Shown here: positions 56,487 to 64,000 of the stretch, in pieces
Layout of the letters: every line of letters begins with the position of its first letter
Position numbering within the stretch: position 1 is the first letter of the stretch
Source: Ananas comosus
Lineage: Eukaryota > Streptophyta > Magnoliopsida > Poales > Bromeliaceae
Assembly: GCF_001540865.1 (NCBI RefSeq)
Contig: NC_033635.1
Coordinates: 7,031,327-7,095,326 of the forward strand
Length of the DNA: 64,000 nucleotides
Reading direction: 5' to 3'
Position numbers and translations under genes: made by a program
Notes under the pieces: model-generated
Told to the model about the DNA's origin: nothing
The model's database searches: none
Seen by the model: only the letters and a program-made list of their open reading frames with translations

Positions 56487-56705
56487 AGTTCGGCTATGGT
56501 GCTTGTAAAAGTACCAAGCACTTGGTGCTTGTAAATTTTTTACCGTTAGATCTTTGCCTTTGATCATTTTTGCCCGTTAGATTATACTATTCAACCAACC
56601 ACCGACTCAACCCTAGGGGGTCCACATCATCCTAACCGCACATCCTTTAATCCAAGGGCCAAAAATTTACAAGCACCAATGATTTGGTACTTTTAAAAGC
56701 ATAAG
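56487..56705. mobile_element. Hairpin-ended MITE, copy C5
   Basis: The left hairpin-like sequence is AAGTACCAAG/CTTGGTGCTT (56509-56530) and the right is AAGCACCAA, loop TGA, TTGGTACTT (56671-56691). The interior shares GTTAGATTATACTATTCAAC and CCCTAGGGGGTCCACATCAT with C1, C3 and C6. AT-rich sequence flanks both sides. Confidence 0.75.
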
Positions 56706-57129
56706 AGCCCAATTCTTATTAATATATATTTATTATAATTTTAAATATATTTAATCTATATATAAAAATTATAATAATAATATATATAGTATATTAATTA
56801 TTATATAATAATAATATAATATATAAATAAAAATATATTAAATATATTTTTATTTATTTATTTTTTTACTTTCAACCAACCATCATGAAAAATTATTATT
56901 ATTTTTTTTTTTTACAAAACAACACTAAACTACGTAAAATTTTTTTTTCACCGAAATTTTTTTTTCCACAATTTTAGATGGAATCAAATACACAACGTCT
57001 GAAAAAAAAAAATTTCAGTCCAAAAAATTTTCTTTTAGCTGGTTTTACGGGGAACCAAACACCCGCTTATCCGCCCCCATCTGTACGAAGAAGATCGAAG
57101 GTTTGAATCCATCCACGTCCGCCGGTTAT
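56706..57129. other. AT-rich spacer, no gene seen
   Basis: Long AT repeats and T-runs with no coding content. The phrase GGGGAACCAAACACCCGC near 57049 resembles a MITE end without a partner. Confidence 0.4.
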
Positions 57130-57696
57130 GATCGGTTCCTTCCGGGTTATCCTCCGCCCCCACCATCCTAACCCGTTCCATTTCAGAAGTCCAACAAACG
57201 AATAAAATCCCATCCGCCCGGAGCTCCTCCCTTATCTCCCCACCAAGGTCATCAGCAGCGAGGGGGGCGCCACGGGCCAGATCGGGAGAGAACGAGAACG
57301 AGAACGAGAGCGAGCGAGGGAGCCGCGAGGTAAGAAGAGGCTTTTAAGTGAGCGCTCGATCCCTACTATTATGCCTTCCCCTTTTCCCTCTTCCTCTCCC
57401 TTATTCTTCTTCCCTCTTCTCTTCTCCGCCGTCGGCCGAGAACCCAACAAAGGAAAGCCCTTTTGTTGTAAGCGGCATAAACGAAACCCTTGGTGTGCAG
57501 GAGAGTGAGAGAGTTTTTAGGGAGAGTGCGGAGGGAGAGCTATATAGAGAGGGTGCGTTGAGAGAGAGAGAGAGAGAGGTGGAGAGGGCGATAAACACCA
57601 GGAGATTGGTAGTTCTTTCAGAATTCTCCCGAGGACGAGGGATTCAAGGATTCTACTTTTGTTTCTTTCGTCGATTTGGCTCTCGAGTCGAAGATT
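57130..57696 (+). promoter_or_regulatory. Promoter and 5' leader region of the RRM gene
   Basis: GC-rich sequence with GAGAACGAGAACGAG repeats (about 57291-57316) and a GA run (57561-57578) replaces the AT-rich spacer. GAG|GTAAGA at 57329 and a TGTGCAG at about 57494 could bound a leader intron. Exact start site cannot be set. Confidence 0.4.
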
Positions 57697-58067
57697 ATGG
57701 CAACAAAGCTCGTGGTTAGTAACCAGCTCTTTGCCCAGTTAACAATTTTCTCAGTTGTCCTTCGCTGTACTGTCCGTATCTGCATTTCATGTGACTTCTT
57801 CTGGGGGAATCTGGCGTAGGTTCTCGGAATCCCCTGGGATGTGGACACCGAAGGACTCAGGGAGTATATGAGCAAGTTTGGACCTTTAGATGATTGCATT
57901 GTTATGAAGGTTGATGACTCCTCTTCCACAACTTCTATATTTCCTTTTTTTTTTTAAATTTTTTTTATTTTTCCATATAGGTTCTGTTTTATCTAAATCT
58001 TAAATGGGGTTTCTTTGGCCTTGTTTGCTATGGTTGCCTTCATTTTTATTCTTTCCTTCTTCTTTTC

Positions 58068-58100
<33 letters not shown>

Positions 58101-61100
58101 CCCCTTCAAATACAGACTCCATGCAATCGAGTGCCCTGTGCGTGGTTTGTTGGATTGTTCGCAATTTATTCATATACAGATTTGTTTGGCAACCAAAAAC
58201 AATAAGCTATTTTTGTGCAACCCCTTAACAAGGCTGCGTTATTTTCAGCCTGACTAACAAGGCTGAAAACTTATTTTATCTGAGGAATTATTTGGTGATA
58301 AGACATTGCTTTCATGCAATACTGTAGATACATAGCAAGCAAATATTATTGTACCACGAACAAATGGAGTTTGATGCGTATTATGATTCTATCAGTATCA
58401 CTTTTATAAGCATGTAAATTTCTTTTTCTGCAGTGTAAATTCTGGTTGATGAGCAATCTGATTACATATGACCAACTGTAAGGTCATTGTAATTTATTGC
58501 CTCCTATTTCCCCGTTGAGATTGTAAAGTGTCATTTGGCATGTAATGTTGAGTACCAACTGATGGTCTAAAATCCCTAGATAGCTTGTAGTTGACGAAAT
58601 TGCTAGTGTTTTAGTGACGGAGAAATATTGTTAGATTCTATGGAGAAAACATAGTGTGCCACATATAACTTGTATATTCAATTCAATTGCCCAGTTCGGA
58701 GACTTATAAAATGGACCTGATTAGTTCAAGCATGCTGACATATTTCTGTCTTCTTTAGCTGCTTTGAGTCCTTTACACACTAGCCTTGTATATATCAAAT
58801 GTTTAGGCAACTAACTAATAGAATGCAACAATTGACTGTTTAAGGTTGGAGAACATTTAGACTTTAGGGGTTGTTTAGTTGCATGTAGTTGCAATTGTAT
58901 TATAGTTGCTACTGCATGTAGACCCAAATATTGTGTTTGGTTTGCTGCATTTGAATACAACTGTTGCAGTTGGAATTGCACTAGGAGGCTTTAATGCAAC
59001 ACTTGGAACTGTGCGCAAGTTGGTTGTGGTTCCAACTGTAGTAGTTGACGAGGGTAATTTTAAACAAAGTGTAAACTTGCCTACCAACGCATCTTTTAAA
59101 CAATAAAAATCTTTTCTTCTACATTGGGAGTACTCTCACCATCCCATATTAAAGTGATAAAATTTGTAAATACATTTCTCAATTGGATGCAATCAAACAA
59201 ACAATTTGTAGCTCACTTTCTATTGCATCATCAACCAAACAAGATGCATTTAATTTCTCAATTGGATGCATATCCAAATACACTGCATTTACAATTTTGT
59301 CTAACCAAACGACCCCTTGGACTAAGATGAGTTTATCTTTGGTGTCATTCTACTTTGGGACTAGACTTGAACAAATAATACTTACTAGAAAACTAAAAGT
59401 GGATTAGATTAGGCGATGGTAAATATGAGGACATTCTCTTTTTATCAGTATTGATTCAGGATTATATTGAAGAAAGATGTCAAACTAAATGATTTAAAGC
59501 TATATGTGTAAAAGGAAGCAAAGATAAGCTGTTAGATTTGAATAATTATTCTTTTGGATGCCCAAAAGTCAAGTGCATATATTGCAATTTTTCTACTTTG
59601 AAGAACATTTTCGTGAATGAATTGTTATAGCTACTTTGTAGTTCCTTTGTGTGAGAAACTTTGTTTCAATATATTGGTTGATCAGTTCCTTCGTGTTACA
59701 TGTGCTATTTTGAAGACCTAGGCTAGTTTCAGCATAGTTGATTTATCAGTGCCTTGATTTTACGTGCATTGTTGGAAAACCTAGGCAGCATGTATGGTCT
59801 TGATGTTTCACAGCACTGCTTGTCTTGATCTTGCACAGTATTGATTATCGATCTTTTTGTTAGCTCAGAGCTGCAATACGGGTTTTCCTGTTGTTGTCCT
59901 TAAGTTCATCATATTGGTTTATTTTTGTCCAGTTGACATGCTAACTGTCAAACTTATCTGGTCTCATTTTGCATGATTGACTATATGAAATAATAGGAGC
60001 GCTCAACTGGCCGTTCTCGTGGATTTGGCTATGTCACTTTCTCAGCAGCAGATGATGCAAAGGTAATTAAATTGATTTTAGTAACTTTTTTTTTTTTTTT
60101 TTTTTTCCAAAATAGACTCCTAGATCTTGACTTTGGGATGTGAACGTGTAAAATATTTATTCAAAGTTTCTAACATAAGCACTTTAATTCTTGGCATTAA
60201 TGTTAATTTTATGGTAGCTTGTCTAGATGACTAGCTGGTACTTATAGGTTTCGTTTGGCTAGGGTATAAGTAAGAACTACCTATTCCAAGGATAGATACA
60301 AGTTCAGTTATAAGCAAGAACTAGACCAATTTTGCGTTTAGATGAAAATTGAGTTGTTCCGGGAATAAGAAAAATAGCGTTTGGATAGATAAGATGGAAT
60401 AAGAAGAATAGTGGGTAGTTATAAATAGAAAATAATGATATTGCCTCTTATATTATATTTGAATTTAAAATTTAAAATTTTATATTTAAATTTTTAAATT
60501 TAAATATATAACTTTTAAATTTCAAAAATTCAAAATTAAAATTTAAAATTTTAAATCTTAAATTCGAAAATTCAAAGTTCTAAATTTAAAATTTAAAATT
60601 TAGGATTTAAGATTAAATCTAAATTTAAATATATAAAATATCAAATTTTAAATTTAAAAATTTAAAATATCAATTTAAAATTTAAAATTTAGGATTTAAG
60701 ATTAAATCTAAATTTAAATATATAAAATATCAAATTTTAAATTTAAAAATTTAAAATATCAATTTAAAATTTAAAATTTAGAATTTAAAATTATAAACTT
60801 TTAATTTTAAGATTACAAATTATAAATTTTTAAAATTTAAATTTAAATTTGAATTTTTAAATTTAAATTTTTTAAAAAATAAATAGTGGTGGGAATAGTT
60901 GTTCCCACCCCTATTCCCACGCAGGCTTATCCCACCTCTTAACGGGTTATCCCAAGATAACTCGTTAAGGGGTGGGATAGTTATCCCACCCTTTTTTTTT
61001 GTGTTTTGGTATAGGGGGGAGAGGGGGGGGACCCCTTATCCCCCAACCAAACACCCTCATATGATCTTATTGTCTTAAATTTCAGTAAGTGGGCTCAGTA

Positions 61101-63845
61101 TTGTAGAAACCTATAGTTATTGGTCCATATAGATGCTTCATTGTCTAGTATAATTACTTGTTTGCGGTGAGAGCCCTTATAAATAGGTGCGCTTATTGGT
61201 TAGTAGCGATGTTTAGTGTTTTGTTAATTTATTTGCATTCAAGAAACCATGTCATTGGATAATTATGCAAAAGAAACATTGTTGCTTTTATATGGATTTC
61301 TATTTGAGCTTTGTATTGCAAGTGCAACCATAGTTATGCTCGTTACGTTAGCAAGATTATTTCATTTTTAGGCATACTTAAAAGTCAAGTTTGTAGAGAT
61401 CTATTTGATGTTACATATTGTCAAGTTATTGTAGATGAAATAAGGGCTTTCTAGAGATCTATTTGATGTTACATATTGTTCCCTTCCTTCTTTTTTAATT
61501 ATTGGATGGTTTAGGATATCTCTTTCCTTTGTCTTTGGATTTTTGATTTCGGGCTTGTACTTCTCTTCTGTTAGGTGTTTGATGGCCAAGTTGCATGTTT
61601 GATAGCTTTTGTTTCCTAGTAGGAAGATAAGCACGTTCTAGAGGCTTGTTAGTCAAGCTACATAATATGACTTGTCCTTGGTTGAGCCTTTGGTTATGCA
61701 TTCTGTTTCCATCTTGGACAACAAGAGGGAAACTTTTCTCACCATTACTCTATTTGCATCTATTTTTTTTGGGCTTTAGGTAATCTAGATTTAGTTTAGA
61801 GTAACTAGTCTGGGTTTAGATTGGCCACTATCCTTCCACTTATTTGTAATTTGTTTGCCCAATCAGCCTGTATTTGTTAGTATTTAATAAACACTGATAC
61901 TGTATCATAATCACAACGAACAAAAACCCAACTGACCAGACTTAATTAATGGGTAGTTTGGCCATTCTAAATTGGGTGAAATCAGCTGTTTTTAGTGAAT
62001 GAAATATCAAATTCCAAGAGATGAGGATGCCACATCACTAATTTACCCTAATTTGGGGGCGCCGTTAAATGAAGTTGATGGATAGCTAGAAAAGTAGCTT
62101 TTTTTTTAGTATATAAAATGAAAAATTGATGTAAGTGGTGACTGAATTGATGATTATAGTCATATAATTCTGACAATTATATAACTGATGAATTGTCTTT
62201 GTGTGCTGCCACTCTGGTAAGTAGTTATCTTTGTTGGATTGCGTAATAATGTATCTAAGACTCAATAAGTTGTAAAGATGGTGTTATCTGGATAAGTCCG
62301 TATACTTGCTATGAAAAAAAAGAAGTATTGTAAAATACTCGATGGATCTTTGCATTAAGTAGGGTGAGTAGAAACTTTATAACGTGCCAATATGATAACA
62401 AAGAGAAGAACCACAAAGGTTGAGGCTGAAAAGGTAAGCACGGCGCTGAAAAAGTAAGCATGACGCGCAGATGTGATTTTATCAAAGAAATAGTAGTTGC
62501 TCTTAAATTACAGAACTTGAGGAACCATGATTGAGAATGTAAGAGAATGTAACCTTTAGATATCACCTAATAGAAGCATACTTACTATGCTTTGTAAACT
62601 TGATTTTCTCCTGGTGTTTTAGGAAGTTATATTCATTGCTGTCAGGAAAGTAGCAAATATCATAAAATACATGAACTATTGTTAAGATTTTAAGAAAAAG
62701 AGCAATGTGCCAGTAGACAAACAACATAAAAATAGACGGAAAAGCATAATAGGAAAATTTAGCCTGAAAGAAGCTTTTATCTAGCTGTGCATACACATTT
62801 TTTTATTTTTTTTATTTTACCATTCTGGATGAACTAACACCTAAAAGAGATCTTCAAGTACCATTATGTGGCGCTGATACTTCATGGTTATCGGTGCTGC
62901 TTAAGAATCATTAATATTGTGCTAAAGCCTGCAATATGCTTGATGCTTAAGGTCATTTGGCGCACTTATGCCTTATCAATGTCTTTGCAATTCAAAGGAG
63001 ATGTTTTAATTTTGATTCTTGCTTGTTAAGTCCTCCAAATTTTTTGTAAGAAGGCTTTCATGGAGGAAAACCTTTTGACTATCGTGCCCAGCATGATGGA
63101 GGTCCTATAGTTATTAAGCCAACGTCTTCCCTAGCTAATTCGTGAGTGATAGTTTGTTTGGAATTTACTAGAGTGGTTTGACTAAGCATGAAGTTTTAAA
63201 GTGAAGTTGGATTGGAGAAACTGGCATAAGAAAGGAAGGTTGTTGTCAGGAATGCCAGGCGGGTTGAGCTTCCTAGTTTTATCATTCCTCTGATTCAATT
63301 GTAAGGTTTCTTGGGCAGGTTGACTTCCTAGTTTATTCGATTCTCCAATTCTCTTATATGGTTTCTTCTTTAATCCTCACCAAACTCAAGGCAATGGATA
63401 GATTTCTTTTTGTTTATTTATTTATTTTCTTTATATTAATAGGGCTTATAAAGATTTGCAAAGGATAGAAAAAAAATCCAGGGAGCTTTAGGGATCACTT
63501 TTATATGTTATTGTCACAATGCCTCTGTAAAAATTGAGGTGGTCTGGTTCCATATCATAAGAATATCATTTATATTGCCTTATTGCGGTTGGTTCTTATT
63601 GCATGTTGTTTTATAGTTCAGCTGTGACACATTTTTACAACTTATTCAATAAATTATAGTTGCTAACTTGACTTATACATTTCTATGTTCAGTCTATCAA
63701 TTTATGCTTGATGCTTGTCATTTGTGCCCTTTATACATTAACTGCTTAAAGCACTTCAATTCTACTTGCTCTTATCTAGAATGCACTTGAGAGCGAGCAT
63801 ATTCTTGGAACCAGAACTCTTGAAGTGAAGGTTGCTACACCAAAG
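57697..63845 (+). CDS. RRM RNA-binding protein, 5' part (first 80 residues), leaves the window
   Basis: Exons are 57697-57714, 57820-57909, 59997-60062 and 63780-63845, all GT-AG and all phase 0, giving 80 residues that form one complete RRM. The RNP2 motif is LVVLGIPW (from residue 5) and RNP1 is RGFGYVTF (about 43-50). LREYMSKFGPLDDCIVMK and NALESEHILGTRTLEVKVATPK complete the fold. Plant proteins with this start usually carry a second RRM and resemble hnRNP A/B or TDP-43-like factors; the second RRM would lie beyond 64000. The gene probably acts in nuclear RNA processing, but substrate cannot be read here. Introns 2 and 3 are long (2.1 and 3.7 kb) and hold MITEs. The exon 4 donor (AAAG|GTACAT) shows that the gene continues. 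Confidence 0.9.
58868..59316. mobile_element. MITE in RRM-gene intron 2, same family as 10689-11115
   Basis: The left end GGGGTTGTTTAGTTGCATGT and the reversed right end GGGGTCGTTTGGTTAGACAA form terminal repeats. Internal order is shared with 10689-11115 (TTGCATTTGAATACAACTG / TTGATGCATCTGAATTCAAC, then TAATTTTAAACAAAG, then CACCATCCCATATTAAAGTG). Non-coding. Confidence 0.65.
60248..61056. mobile_element. MITE-like element in RRM-gene intron 3 with AT-rich core
   Basis: The left end GTTTGGCTAGGGTATAAG and the reversed right end GTTTGGTTGGGGGATAAG are inverted matches. The core (60450-60890) is an AAATTTAAAATTT-type low-complexity tract including a ~105-bp direct repeat near 60600-60770. Towards the right end CTTAACGGGTTATC and TAACTCGTTAAG form a hairpin (60938-60968). 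Non-coding. Confidence 0.55.
61057..63779. other. Remainder of RRM-gene intron 3, no gene seen
   Basis: AT-rich intronic sequence. A ~35-bp phrase (TAGAGATCTATTTGATGTTA) is directly repeated at 61396 and 61453. No coding region or RNA gene is supported. Confidence 0.5.
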
Positions 63846-64000
63846 GTACATTATGCGGATTTTTTTTTTTTCTTGGCATTTTATCTGTTCACGCTCAGCT
63901 TAACTATGCTGCAAAAGAGATAAGGCAGCTATATATAATGTTTCAAACTTTCAATCTTCTGAATGTGGATATATTCTCCTTTATATTTATCGAAATTAGG

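Noticed and set aside
1..64000. CRISPR arrays, bacterial operons, tRNA or rRNA genes
   Set aside because: None were seen. The window is eukaryotic nuclear DNA; TGGTATCAGAGC motifs are retroelement primer sites, not tRNA genes.

Overview
This is a stretch of nuclear DNA from a flowering plant, most likely a monocot. The evidence is spliced genes with GC-rich first exons and AT-rich introns, plus dense copia, gypsy (chromovirus), MITE, Helitron-like and CACTA-like elements. The gypsy LTR style made me think of pineapple, but I cannot name the species from sequence alone. N-runs lie at 3526-3625 and 35121-35496, and single-N joints at 5609, 29454, 36714, 42810, 44562 and 56163, so this is a draft scaffold and some joins may be wrong.

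Three host genes are clear, all on the + strand. (1) 16480-18923 is an RCD1/SRO-family protein with WWE-like, PARP-like and RST regions in four exons. (2) 26618-29183 is SNU13 (15.5K/NHP2L1), an L7Ae-family protein of the U4/U6.U5 snRNP and box C/D snoRNPs, in five exons. (3) 57697 onward is the 5' part of an RRM RNA-binding protein that leaves the window after four exons. A fourth, minus-strand gene-like exon chain (29959-32750) is broken and sits between CACTA-like ends; I do not recognise its protein.

Layout: 1-3525, a copia-type element that carries only gag; 3626-5830, a worn-out gypsy tail with LTR start; 5830-16140, AT-rich intergenic DNA with a diverged tandem repeat, three MITEs and a 910-bp foldback element; 16140-18923, the SRO gene; 20297-24184, a copia element complete at both ends (441-bp LTRs, CTAAT duplication) but lacking protease and integrase; 25123-26364, a Helitron-like element ending about 250 bp before the SNU13 start codon; 29650-33830, LTR remnants and the CACTA-like element; 34134-35575, a MITE cluster; 35638-55642, one 20-kb gypsy insertion flanked by ATATA, with an interrupted 5' LTR, a decayed gag-pol with chromodomain-like end, and a chimeric 3' LTR; 55643-56700, more MITEs; 57130-64000, the RRM gene with MITEs in its introns.

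The most unusual signal is a set of TA-inserted short elements (14718, 34134, 34745, 55643, 55919, 56487) whose ends carry short hairpins. The stem sequence differs from copy to copy, yet each copy stays self-complementary. No operon-like logic applies here: the genes are independent, and the window is shaped mainly by nested transposon insertion.
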